Assembly (NCBI GenBank): GCA_963742715.1
Contig: CAVUMR010000002.1
Coordinates: forward strand, 1,302,001-1,366,000
Origin: CAVUMR01 sp963742715
GTDB taxonomy: Bacteria > Actinomycetota > Actinomycetes > Mycobacteriales > Micromonosporaceae
Direction of reading: 5' to 3'
Length of the DNA stretch: 64,000 nucleotides
Numbering within the stretch: position 1 is the stretch's first letter; the number at the start of each line of letters is the position of its first letter. The position numbers and the translations under genes are program-made. Below the pieces are notes generated by a model. It was not told where the DNA came from. It saw only the letters and a program-made list of their open reading frames with translations, and made no database searches. Positions 8,690 through 16,159 of the stretch are shown one piece after another.

Positions 8690-9442
8690 ATGACCGTGAG
8701 CGCCGAGGCGTACGTTGCCGCGGTACGTGAGGCGATCGACCGGGTGGCCGGATCGCAGCGTGCCGCCGTGGCCGAAGCCGCCGGCCTGATCGTCGACGGG
8801 CTGAACAACGGCGGGGTGCTGCAGGCGTTCGGCTCCGGCCACTCCGAGGCGCTGGCCATGGAGCTCGCCGGCCGGGCCGGCGGCCTGGTACCCACCAACC
8901 GGCTCTCGCTGCGCGACCTGGTCGTGTTCGGCGGCGAGTCCCCGGACGCGATCCGGGACAACAAGCTGGAGCGGGACCCGACCGTCGCTCAGCGGGTGCT
9001 CGACCTGGTACCGGTCCAGCCGGCCGACGTGTTCGTCATCGCCTCCAACTCCGGCGTGAACGGCTCGGTGGTCGAGCTGGCCACGCTGGTCAAAGGGCGC
9101 GGTCACCGGTTGATCGCGATCACCTCGCTCGACCACACCCGGCAGGTGCCCTCCCGGCACCCGTCCGGTCGCAAGCTCGTGGACCTGGCCGATGTCGTAC
9201 TCGACAACGGCGGGCCGTACGGTGACGCACTGCTCGATGTACCCGGTGGCGGCAAGGCGTGTGCGATCTCGTCCATCACCGGGGCACTGCTCGGCCAGAT
9301 GATCGTGGCCGAGGTGGTACGCACGCTCACGGACGCGGGCGTACCCGCACCGATCTACTTGTCCGCGAACGTCCCCGGTGGGGACGAACACAACCAGTCC
9401 CTCGAAGCGCGGTACGCCGGTCGCATCCGGCGTACCGCATGA
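8690..9442 (+). CDS. SIS-domain phosphosugar-binding protein (UPF0309-like)
   Basis: Protein of 250 aa from ATG at 8690, with the ribosome site GGGAGA. A single SIS domain covers most of the protein: the sugar-phosphate loop FGSGHSEALAMELAGRAGGL, then VIASNSGVNGSVVELA and ITSLDHT. Such proteins occur as isomerases or as binding proteins for N-acetylated hexose phosphates. The position between an RpiR regulator and an amino-sugar importer suggests a step after kinase action on GlcNAc-type sugars, but isomerase activity is not demonstrated by any motif here. Its TGA overlaps an upstream in-frame ATG of the next gene (9439). Confidence 0.8.
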   Translation: MTVSAEAYVAAVREAIDRVAGSQRAAVAEAAGLIVDGLNNGGVLQAFGSGHSEALAMELAGRAGGLVPTNRLSLRDLVVFGGESPDAIRDNKLERDPTVAQRVLDLVPVQPADVFVIASNSGVNGSVVELATLVKGRGHRLIAITSLDHTRQVPSRHPSGRKLVDLADVVLDNGGPYGDALLDVPGGGKACAISSITGALLGQMIVAEVVRTLTDAGVPAPIYLSANVPGGDEHNQSLEARYAGRIRRTA

Positions 9443-9448
9443 AATTTG
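9441..9448. promoter_or_regulatory. Second GAAATTT element at the ngcE start
   Basis: GAAATTTG differs by one base from the palindrome GAAATTTC found upstream of the RpiR regulator gene. It lies 15 bp before the chosen ngcE ATG and inside the end of the SIS gene. It could be a second regulator site or chance. Confidence 0.25.
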
Positions 9449-9462
9449 CGAAGGCGAGGATC

Positions 9463-10890
9463 ATGAGTTCCGAGTCCAGCCTGTCCCGCCGCGACCTGCT
9501 CGGCCGTGCTGCCGCGGCCGGTCTGCTCGCCGGCCCGGCCAGCGGTCTGCTGGCCGCTTGCGCCACCTCTGGCGGAGACGACGACAAGAGTTCCGCGAAG
9601 CAGGGGGAGAAGACCAAGGACAACCCGCTCGGGGTACCGACCGACGCGGCGCTCGACGTGGTCATCTTCAAGGGCGGCTTCGGCGACGACTACGCCAAGT
9701 TCGACGAGCAGCTCTACAAGAAGAAGTACCCGAAGGCGAGCATCAAGCACAGCGGCATCCAGCAGATCCAGCAGGAGCTGCAGCCCCGGTTCGTCGGCGG
9801 CAACCCGCCGGACGTGATCGACAACTCCGGTGCCCAGCAGATGGACACCGCGGCACTGGTCTCCGACAAGCAGGTGATGGACCTCGCCGACCTGCTCGAC
9901 GCGCCCTCGATCGACGACCCCGACACGAAGATCCGGGACACGCTGCTGCCCGGCACGGTCGAGGTCGGTAGCTACGGCGACAAGATGTACGTGCTGAACT
10001 ACGCGTACACGGTCTACGGCCTGTGGTACTCCAAGTCGCTGATGGACAAGCACGGCTGGGAGTACCCGCAGACCTGGGACGCGATGCTGTCGCTCTGCGC
10101 GGACATCAAGAAGGCCAAGATCGCGCCGTGGACGTACCAGGGCAAGTTCCCGGTGTACATGAACTGGCCGATCCTGATGATGGCGGCGAAGAACGGTGGC
10201 GCCGACATCCTCAAGGCGATCGACAACCTCGAGCCGAACGCCTGGAAGCACCCGGCGATCAAGGCGGCTGCCGAGGCGTTCTACGAGCTGGCCGCCAAGG
10301 GCTACATCATGCCCGGCACCGCCGGCCTGACCCACATCGAGTCGCAGACGGCGTGGACCCAGAGCAAGGCGGTCTTCATCACCTGTGGCTCGTGGCTGGA
10401 GAACGAGGCGAAGCCGACCACTCCGGCGAACTTCCAGATGACCTGCGCGCCGGTACCGAGCCTCGGCTCGGACGACAAGATCCCGTTCGCCGGATTGCGC
10501 GCCACCGCCGGTGAGCCGTTCATCGTGCCGAGCAAGGGCAAGAACCCGTACGGCGGCATGGAGTTCCTGCGGGTGATGCTGTCCAAGCAGGCCTCGGCGA
10601 ACTTCGCCAAGACGGTCAGCTCGCTGACCTGCCTGCGCGACGGTACCGAGGGCGTCACGCTGACCCCCGGCCTGGCCTCGGCCAAGCAGGCGGTCGACGC
10701 GGCCGGCCCGAACGCCTTCAACTGGCTGTACGAGGGCTGGTACAAGAAGCTCAGCAAGGAGATGGTCGCGGTCGCCACCGGCGAGCTGATGACCAAGAAG
10801 ATCACGCCGGACGAGTGGGTCAAGCGGTGCCAGGACGGCGCCGACCAGATCGCCAAGGACGACACGATCAAGAAGTTCAAGCGCTCCTGA
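9463..10890 (+). CDS. ngcE: GlcNAc/diacetylchitobiose-type ABC transporter substrate-binding lipoprotein
   Basis: Protein of 475 aa from ATG at 9463 (AAGGCGAGG ribosome site); an ATG at 9439 overlapping the previous stop is an alternative. The N terminus has a twin-arginine signal (LSRRDLLGRAAAAG) ending in a lipobox (LLAAC), so the protein is probably exported folded by Tat and lipid-anchored. The mature part is a family 1 extracellular sugar-binding protein. The Tat lipoprotein signal, length and pairing with two MalF/MalG-type permeases match the NgcE group of actinomycetes. No ATPase gene is present in the operon; these importers normally share an MsiK-type ATPase encoded elsewhere. The sugar specificity is inferred. 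Confidence 0.8.
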   Translation: MSSESSLSRRDLLGRAAAAGLLAGPASGLLAACATSGGDDDKSSAKQGEKTKDNPLGVPTDAALDVVIFKGGFGDDYAKFDEQLYKKKYPKASIKHSGIQQIQQELQPRFVGGNPPDVIDNSGAQQMDTAALVSDKQVMDLADLLDAPSIDDPDTKIRDTLLPGTVEVGSYGDKMYVLNYAYTVYGLWYSKSLMDKHGWEYPQTWDAMLSLCADIKKAKIAPWTYQGKFPVYMNWPILMMAAKNGGADILKAIDNLEPNAWKHPAIKAAAEAFYELAAKGYIMPGTAGLTHIESQTAWTQSKAVFITCGSWLENEAKPTTPANFQMTCAPVPSLGSDDKIPFAGLRATAGEPFIVPSKGKNPYGGMEFLRVMLSKQASANFAKTVSSLTCLRDGTEGVTLTPGLASAKQAVDAAGPNAFNWLYEGWYKKLSKEMVAVATGELMTKKITPDEWVKRCQDGADQIAKDDTIKKFKRS

Positions 10891-10911
10891 CTCTTCTCAT
10901 GCGTACGGCTC

Positions 10912-10946
10912 GTCCCCGCGGGCTGCCTCCGGCAGCCCGCGGGGAC
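10912..10946 (+). promoter_or_regulatory. Strong intergenic hairpin between ngcE and ngcF
   Basis: The arms GTCCCCGCGGGCTGCC (10912-10927) and GGCAGCCCGCGGGGAC (10931-10946) form a perfect 16-bp stem with a 3-nt loop. There is no T-run, and the ngcF ribosome site follows at about 10959. Such hairpins between binding-protein and permease genes typically stabilise the upstream message or act as partial terminators, giving more binding protein than permease. That function is inferred. Confidence 0.7.
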
Positions 10947-10974
10947 CGCCATCGGACAGGAGTTACAACCAGCT

Positions 10975-11889
10975 ATGCGACATGGCAAGTACCGGCTGAT
11001 CATCAGCTTCCTGGCGCTACCGGTGGCGCTGTACGCGGTGTTCGTCATCTGGCCGTACGCGCAGGCGTTCTACCTGTCGATCACCGACTGGCGTGGGCTG
11101 TCGTCCCAGGCGCGGGTCGTCGGGTTCGACAACTACGTGCGGCTGGTACACGACACGGCCTTCTGGCCGGCGCTCAAGCACAACGCGTACCTGCTGATCG
11201 CCTTGCCGCTCATCACGATCGGGCTCGGGCTGTTCTTCGCCTCGATGCTGAACGTGGGCGGGCGCAGCGGTCGGGCCGCGGTACAGGGCGTGCGCGGTGC
11301 CCGCGTCTACCAGGTCGTGTACTTCTTCCCGCAGGTGCTGTCGATCTCGATCATCGCGATCCTCTGGCAGTTCGCGTACAACCCGAACTCGGGTTTGGTG
11401 AACGGCTTCCTGCGGGTGATCGGGCTCGGCTCGGTACAGCCGGTCTGGCTCGGCGACCCGAAACTGGTGCTCTGGGCGGTACTCGCGGTGATGGTGTGGA
11501 GCAACGTCGGCTTCTACGTCGTACTGTTCTCGGCCGGCATGCAGTCGATCCCGCGTGACCTGTACGAGGCCGCGCTGCTCGACGGCGCGGGTAGAGGGGC
11601 CACGTTCTTCCGGGTCACGCTGCCGCTGCTGTGGGACACCGTGCAGGTGGCCTGGGTGTACCTCGGCATCGTCGCGCTGGACGCGTTCGCCACCATCCAG
11701 ATCATGACCAACAACGAGGGCGGGCCGAGCCGGGCGGCGGACGTGTTGAGCCTGTCGCTGTACCGCAACGCCTTCGACTACTCCAACTTCGGGTACGCCT
11801 GCGCGATGGGCGTGACGCTGTTCTTCCTCACCCTGACCATGGCCGTGGTGACCATGCGGCTGTCCCGGCGTGAGCGCATCGAGTTCTAG
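10975..11889 (+). CDS. ngcF: Sugar ABC transporter permease, NgcF-like (MalF family)
   Basis: Protein of 304 aa from ATG at 10975. Six hydrophobic segments are visible, beginning at LIISFLALPVALYAVFVIW. The permease-ATPase contact loop has the conserved EAA pattern (LYEAALLDGAGRGATFFRVTLPLL, residues about 195-220). It forms the inner-membrane channel with the next gene product and receives sugar from the NgcE-like lipoprotein. The large hairpin upstream probably sets its expression relative to the binding protein. Family assignment is firm; GlcNAc/chitobiose specificity rests on context. Confidence 0.82.
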   Translation: MRHGKYRLIISFLALPVALYAVFVIWPYAQAFYLSITDWRGLSSQARVVGFDNYVRLVHDTAFWPALKHNAYLLIALPLITIGLGLFFASMLNVGGRSGRAAVQGVRGARVYQVVYFFPQVLSISIIAILWQFAYNPNSGLVNGFLRVIGLGSVQPVWLGDPKLVLWAVLAVMVWSNVGFYVVLFSAGMQSIPRDLYEAALLDGAGRGATFFRVTLPLLWDTVQVAWVYLGIVALDAFATIQIMTNNEGGPSRAADVLSLSLYRNAFDYSNFGYACAMGVTLFFLTLTMAVVTMRLSRRERIEF

Positions 11890-11921
11890 GACCGCCGGAT
11901 GACTCTGGGGAGCACCTCGAC

Positions 11922-12848
11922 ATGACCACCGCCAACACCGACGAACGCGCACCCGCCGAGCCGGTCGCGCCGCCGCCCGCGGCCGCCCCCGAACCGGCCC
12001 GATCGGGCCGCATAGCCGGCGCGTTCAACGTGTTCTCCCACGCGTTCCTGCTGGTGTGGGGCGTGCTCGTGACGTTCCCGCTGGCCTGGGCGGTGCTGTC
12101 GGCGTTCAAGACCGACCGGGAGATCCTGGTCAGCCCGTGGCGGCTGCCGTCCTCGCTGCAGTTCGACAACTTCGTCCGGGCGTGGACCCGGGCACAGATC
12201 GGCGAGTTCTTCTTCAACACCGTGATCGTGGTCGGCGGCTCGCTGATCCTCACCATGCTGCTCGGCTCGATGGCCGCCTACGTGCTGGCCCGGTACGACT
12301 TCCCCGGCAACCGGTTCATCTACTACCTGTTCGTCGGGGGCATGAGCTTCCCGGTGTTCCTGGCCCTGGTACCGCTGTTCTTCACCGTGAACAACCTCGG
12401 GCTGCGCGGCGGCAACACCATCTATCTCGGCCTGATCCTGGTGTACGCGGCGTACTCGCTGCCGTTCACGGTGTTCTTCCTGACCGCCTTCTTCCGTACC
12501 CTGCCGACCACGGTCGCCGAGGCCGCGCTGATCGACGGGTGCTCGCACGAGGGCCTGTTCTTCCGGGTGATGCTGCCGATGGCCAAGCCCGGGCTGCTGT
12601 CGGTCGGCATCTTCAACTTCCTCGGCCAGTGGAACCAGTACCTGCTGCCGCTGGTGCTCGACCAGGGCCCGGACGCCAAGCCGGTACTCGCGCAGGGCCT
12701 GGTGTCGCTCGCGGTCAGCCAGGGGTACCGCGGTGACTTCTCCGGGCTGTTCGCCGGTCTGGTGGTGGCGATGCTGCCGGTGCTGATCGTGTACCTGGTC
12801 TTCCAACGTCAGGTACAGAGCGGCCTCACCGCCGGCGCGCTCAAGTAG
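11922..12848 (+). CDS. ngcG: Sugar ABC transporter permease, NgcG-like (MalG family)
   Basis: Protein of 308 aa from ATG at 11922. A Pro/Ala/Glu-rich cytoplasmic leader of about 28 residues precedes six transmembrane segments. The EAA loop is seen as VAEAALIDGCSHEGLFFRVMLPMAKPG (around residues 195-222). It pairs with the preceding permease, 32 bp upstream. No ATP-binding subunit follows, in line with sharing a multi-system ATPase. Confidence 0.82.
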   Translation: MTTANTDERAPAEPVAPPPAAAPEPARSGRIAGAFNVFSHAFLLVWGVLVTFPLAWAVLSAFKTDREILVSPWRLPSSLQFDNFVRAWTRAQIGEFFFNTVIVVGGSLILTMLLGSMAAYVLARYDFPGNRFIYYLFVGGMSFPVFLALVPLFFTVNNLGLRGGNTIYLGLILVYAAYSLPFTVFFLTAFFRTLPTTVAEAALIDGCSHEGLFFRVMLPMAKPGLLSVGIFNFLGQWNQYLLPLVLDQGPDAKPVLAQGLVSLAVSQGYRGDFSGLFAGLVVAMLPVLIVYLVFQRQVQSGLTAGALK

Positions 12849-12875
12849 CCACCGAGCCGACCCCCGGGAGTACTC

Positions 12876-13190
12876 GTGAATCCGGACGCCCTGTTCGACG
12901 ACATCGCCACGGAGCTCGAGCCGCGGGGTGTGACCGCCGGCGCGATGTTCGGCAAGCGTGCGCTGAAGGCAAACGGAAAGGCGTTCGCCTGCCTGCTCGG
13001 CGACGCGTTCGCGGCGAAGCTCGGTGCCGGTGCGCCGGAGCATGCCGAAGCGCTCGCGCTTGCCGGCGCCGAGTTGTTCGACCCGTCCGGCAAGGGCCGT
13101 CCGTTCAAGGACTGGGTGGCGTTGCCGGCGAGCGAGTCCGACCGGTGGGCGCACTACGCCGGCATCGCGCTGGGCGGCATCACCACCTGA
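12876..13190 (+). CDS. TfoX/Sxy N-terminal-domain protein
   Basis: Protein of 104 aa from GTG at 12876 with ribosome site GGGAG. The pattern (GAMFGKRALKANGKAFACLLGD, then a hydrophobic stretch and WVALPAS) matches the TfoX N-terminal domain. In gamma-proteobacteria TfoX/Sxy regulates competence; stand-alone versions of about 100 aa in actinobacteria have no known role. It follows the sugar permease by 27 bp but is unlikely to share its function. The repeat field starts directly after its stop. Confidence 0.75.
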   Translation: MNPDALFDDIATELEPRGVTAGAMFGKRALKANGKAFACLLGDAFAAKLGAGAPEHAEALALAGAELFDPSGKGRPFKDWVALPASESDRWAHYAGIALGGITT

Positions 13191-13260
13191 CCCGCGGCAT
13201 GTCGACGAATGTGCCTGCACCACCTGATCCGCGGCATGTCGACGAATGTGCCCCCACCAC

Positions 13261-13460
13261 CCGGCTTCAAGATCCGCGGATGTGCGCACGTGACCACCAC
13301 TTGGTCTCAAGATCCGTGGTTGTGCGCACGTGACCACCACTTGGTCACAAGATCGGTGGTTGTGCGCACGTGACCACCACTTGGTCACAAGATCGGTGGT
13401 TGTGCGCACGTGACCACCACTTGGTCTCAAGATCGGTGGTTGTGCGCACGTGGCCACAAT
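13261..13460 (+). repeat. Five direct copies of a 40-bp unit
   Basis: Units start at 13261, 13301, 13341, 13381 and 13421. The third and fourth are identical (TTGGTCACAAGATCGGTGGT then TGTGCGCACGTGACCACCAC). Each unit has the palindrome GTGCGCAC, and at the unit junctions GTGACCA and TGGTCAC can pair as a 7-bp stem with a 5-nt loop. The outer copies have decayed. There are no unique spacers. Confidence 0.9.
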
Positions 13461-13510
13461 CGGGCCGAAACCCTGTGGCGGACTGCCCACCTCTCCGGCG
13501 TGTCGTGCGG

Positions 13511-13771
13511 AAGATCCGAGGTAGTGGGCAGCCAGCACCACGATTCGGGCGGATACCTGTGGCTGGCTGCCCGAAGATGCGGATCTTGGTCCGGAAACGC
13601 CGACTGTTGGGCAACCAGCCACACGAATGTGGCCCCGTTGTGGCTGGTTGCACCCAGGCTCGGATCTTGGGCGGGAGATGGGCGAGTGTGGCTGGTGCGC
13701 CCGGCCTCGGATCTTGCGCGGGAATGAGTGGATCGAGGATGTGGCTGGCTGCGCACAACCTCGGATCTTGA
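13511..13771 (-). repeat. Diverged, mainly inverted copies of the same repeat core
   Basis: On the minus strand, at least four copies of a CAAGATCCG ... GCAGCCAGCCACA-type unit are seen, at 13741-13771, 13687-13716, 13639-13670 and 13559-13590. A plus-strand copy lies at 13511-13542 and a half copy at about 13605-13625. Opposed copies form imperfect hairpins, for example GGGCAGCCAGC at about 13527 with GCTGGCTGCCC at about 13562. Confidence 0.7.
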
Positions 13772-13795
13772 GCGCGCGGACAGTCGAGCCCGCGG

Positions 13796-14710
13796 TCAGG
13801 GTTCGGCGACGGTCACCGGCACCCGGTCGGCCGGGGGCGCGGCCGGCGGTCCGTCCACCGGCGCGCGACGGTACGCGGCGAGTACCGAGCCGGCCAGGAT
13901 CAGTACGAACCCGATCGCGATGCCGACCGTGAACGACTCGTCCAGCAACACGACTCCGAGCAGTACCGCGACGGCCGGATTGATGTACGTGACGACCGTG
14001 GACCGTACCGGCCCGACCTCGTCCACCAGCGCGAAGAAGCACAGGAACGCGGCCGCGGTACACAGCAGCGCGAGCAGCAGTACCGCGCCGATCACCTGAC
14101 CGGACGGCCACCGGGACGGCAGCTGTACGACTCCCACCGGCAGGTACGCGAGTGCGGCCAGCCCGAGCGCCGCCACCGTGATGCCCAGTCGCGGCAGGTC
14201 GGACAGGTACTTGGCGAGGATGAACGGCCCGTAGGAGTATCCGACGGCCACCAATGCCATCTGTACCAGCGCCCACGAGTCGCCGGCGCCGAGATCGAGC
14301 CCGACCAGTGCCACGACGCCGGCCAGTCCGATACCGAGCCCGAACAGCCGGCGCGGGCCGAGCCGCTCGGAGTGGCTGAGCCAGCCGAACAGCGCGCCGA
14401 GCAGCGGAATCGTGGCGAGCAGCAGGCCGGTCAGCGAGCTGCTCAGCCGGCGCTCGGCGTTGCACAGCAGCAGCCACGGCAGGCCGAACTCGATCGCGGT
14501 GAACGCGACCAGTGGCCGCCACCGGCGCAGCACCGGTCGTAGCTCTCCGCGCATCGCGGCGATCGGCGCCAGCAGCACGGCGGCCAGCGCGCACCGCCAG
14601 AAGACCACGGAGGCGGGGCTGAGCTCGTCCACCGCGACCTTGATCAGAAGGTACGGGACACCCCAGATCAGGCCCATGGTGGCGAACAGCAGCCAGCCGC
14701 GTCGCGTCAT
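13796..14710 (-). CDS. EamA/DMT-family transporter
   Basis: Protein of 304 aa from ATG at 14710, preceded by GGGGGG; a start at 14725 would add only five residues. Ten hydrophobic helices in two EamA halves are visible, beginning with LLFATMGLIWGVPYLLIKVAV, with the family's Pro and Glu-Arg marks (FTAIEFGLPWLLLCNAERRLSSS). Such permeases export metabolites or amino acids. The substrate is unknown. The C terminus carries a short Pro/Ala-rich tail. The gene diverges from the HNH nuclease gene across 280 bp. Confidence 0.87.
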   Translation of the reverse strand: MTRRGWLLFATMGLIWGVPYLLIKVAVDELSPASVVFWRCALAAVLLAPIAAMRGELRPVLRRWRPLVAFTAIEFGLPWLLLCNAERRLSSSLTGLLLATIPLLGALFGWLSHSERLGPRRLFGLGIGLAGVVALVGLDLGAGDSWALVQMALVAVGYSYGPFILAKYLSDLPRLGITVAALGLAALAYLPVGVVQLPSRWPSGQVIGAVLLLALLCTAAAFLCFFALVDEVGPVRSTVVTYINPAVAVLLGVVLLDESFTVGIAIGFVLILAGSVLAAYRRAPVDGPPAAPPADRVPVTVAEP

Positions 14711-14907
14711 CGAGCCCCCCAGCAAGCCGGCGTTTACAGGACCGATTCTGCTCCCGGTCCTTTCGCTGTGTACCGGTCATCAGGGTGTCCTTGCGCACAC
14801 AAAGGGCGTCTGACCTGCGGCGGAATCGGGACCTAAGGCACCGGGAGTGGCGGCCGGACCGCGCCCGGTGACTGCCGGGTCGCACCGACCGGACTTCTCG
14901 ACGGGTA

Positions 14908-14922
14908 TGTCCAGAGTGGACA
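14908..14922. promoter_or_regulatory. Inverted repeat, possible operator upstream of the HNH gene
   Basis: TGTCCAGAGTGGACA is a perfect 6-bp inverted repeat around a 3-nt centre. It lies 71 bp before the HNH-protein start, in the 280-bp divergent gap. No other element was identified in that gap. Its role as an operator is a guess from symmetry alone. Confidence 0.3.
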
Positions 14923-14992
14923 CGATATGGTCACTGGATAACTGGAATCGCGCGGTTGGCGGCCGGACCGCGGTGGCGTACGGGAGGCAGTC

Positions 14993-15703
14993 ATGAGGCA
15001 GCCGATCCGGGTCCGGCCTTTGCTGTACGGGGGCGTCCTCGCGCTGATTCTGCTCACCGCATGTGACGTGTCCGCGCTGCCGGAGGTCTCCACCTCGGTA
15101 CCGGCGCAGCCACCAGCGCGGATCATGGACGCGGCCGGTGCCCGGGCCGCCCTGCACCAGTTGCCGGTCCGGCCGGCCGGTTCGATGTCCGGGTACGACC
15201 GGTCCTGTTCGGACGGGCACCATTGCGTGTTCGGCGCGGCCTGGAAGGACGTGGACCACAACGGCTGCGACACCCGCAACGACATCCTCCGGCGTGACCT
15301 GACCGGCGAGTCGTTCCGGTCCGGTACGCACGAGTGCGTGGTCGTCGCCGGCACGCTGAACGACCCGTACACCGGAACGACCATCCGGTTCACCAAGGCG
15401 GAAGCGTCCGAGGTGCAGATCGACCACGTGGTCGCGCTGGCCGACGCGTGGCGGTCCGGGGCCGCGGCGTGGCCGGTCGCGCGGCGCGAGCAGCTCGCCA
15501 ACGACCCGACCAACCTGCACGCGGTGGACGGCGGTACCAACTCCGGCAAGGGCGACCAGGGGCCGGCCGAATGGCGGCCGCCGAACCGGGCGTACTGGTG
15601 CGGGTACGCGCGCACCTACGTCACGGTCAAGGTGCGGTACCGGCTGACCGTGTCACCGGAGGACGCCCGTGCGCTGGCCGGCCTGCTCGCCGGCTGCCGC
15701 TGA
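14993..15703 (+). CDS. Secreted lipoprotein with HNH endonuclease domain (DUF1524-like)
   Basis: Protein of 236 aa from ATG at 14993 with ribosome site GGGAGG. The N-terminal signal ends in a lipobox (LILLTAC, about residues 17-23), predicting a lipid-anchored exported protein. The C-terminal half has the HNH nuclease pattern: IDHVVALADAW with the catalytic Asp-His, then NDPTNLHAVDGGTNSGKGDQGP with the Asn-Leu and the last histidine/lysine region. Secreted HNH proteins of this type are common in actinomycetes and are thought to degrade extracellular DNA. Four cysteines in the middle section probably form disulfides. The 3' end merges into a 20-bp tandem repeat. Confidence 0.85.
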   Translation: MRQPIRVRPLLYGGVLALILLTACDVSALPEVSTSVPAQPPARIMDAAGARAALHQLPVRPAGSMSGYDRSCSDGHHCVFGAAWKDVDHNGCDTRNDILRRDLTGESFRSGTHECVVVAGTLNDPYTGTTIRFTKAEASEVQIDHVVALADAWRSGAAAWPVARREQLANDPTNLHAVDGGTNSGKGDQGPAEWRPPNRAYWCGYARTYVTVKVRYRLTVSPEDARALAGLLAGCR

Positions 15704-15810
15704 CACGACCCGGCTGCCGTCGACGCGAGCCGGCTGCCGTTGACGCGAGCCGGCTGCCGTTGACGCGAGCCGGCTGCCGCTAACCGACCCGGTTACCGCT
15801 GATCGACCGG
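15691..15810 (+). repeat. 20-bp tandem repeat grown out of the HNH gene's 3' end
   Basis: Units start at 15691, 15711, 15731, 15751 and 15771 (type CGGCTGCCGTTGACGCGAGC), with a decayed sixth unit. The first unit contains the last codons and TGA of the HNH gene, so the array looks like serial duplication of the gene terminus into the non-coding flank. The rest of the interval up to 15909 shows nothing else clear. Confidence 0.85.
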
Positions 15811-15909
15811 TTACCGCCGCCGAGCGACCGATCAGCGCGGACAGGCATCGATCAACGCAAATGTGGGTAGTTTGCGGGCACATTCACGCCCCCGATAAAG
15901 GAGTGGTCG

Positions 15910-16089
15910 ATGTTAGCGGTGATCGCTGCCGTCCTGTTCGCCTTGGCGCTGCTGCTGGAGCTCGTCGAGGAATCGCTCGGAGTCATCACGTCAACCGTTC
16001 TGGTTACCGCCGGACTGCTCTGTGTCGCGCTGCACCTCGCCGGTGTCGGCGGCGGCTGGCGGGGTGGTTGGTCCCGCCGACGGAGGTAG
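15910..16089 (+). CDS. Small membrane protein of 59 aa, unknown function
   Basis: An open frame of 60 codons starts with ATG at 15910, preceded by a near-perfect ribosome site AAAGGAG six to seven bases upstream, one of the best in the window. The product has two hydrophobic segments (about residues 3-18 and 26-45) separated by an acidic turn (ELVEESLG), then a Gly/Trp-rich tail ending in four arginines. The topology suggests a small two-helix inner-membrane protein. No family is recognised. It lies 70 bp before the ABC exporter operon and might belong to it. Confidence 0.6.
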   Translation: MLAVIAAVLFALALLLELVEESLGVITSTVLVTAGLLCVALHLAGVGGGWRGGWSRRRR

Positions 16090-16159
16090 TTCCGACCAGC
16101 ACCTATGCCGTACCAGACGTCACGACGGTCGTGTTTGCACGGGGCTCTAAGGTGACCCC

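Larger units (their letters stand above)
13191..13795. repeat. 600-bp non-coding repeat field
   Basis: No credible gene is present; open frames here are by-products of the repeats. Two copies of a unit with CGCGGCATGTCGACGAATGT start the field (13194-13255), then the 40-bp tandem array, then diverged copies of the same core, mostly on the opposite strand (13511-13771). Shared core read on either strand: CAAGATCCG followed by a GGTTGTGCGCA-like segment. The field separates the TfoX gene from the convergent EamA gene. Confidence 0.8.

Noticed and set aside
13261..13460. 40-bp direct repeats considered as a CRISPR array
   Set aside because: Units are contiguous with no unique spacers, outer copies decay, and no cas gene is near.
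13345..13771. Several open frames of 100-137 codons inside the repeat field
   Set aside because: Their peptides simply repeat the DNA unit (for example KIRxxxQPAT motifs) and occur in several frames on both strands.
11886..14885. Minus-strand open frame of 999 codons spanning ngcG, TfoX, repeats and EamA gene
   Set aside because: It runs through two recognised plus-strand genes and a repeat field and is out of frame with the EamA gene; no family resemblance.
16135..16154. TTGCAC and TAAGGT before the ABC exporter as a promoter
   Set aside because: The spacer between them is only about seven bases, too short for sigma-70-type recognition.
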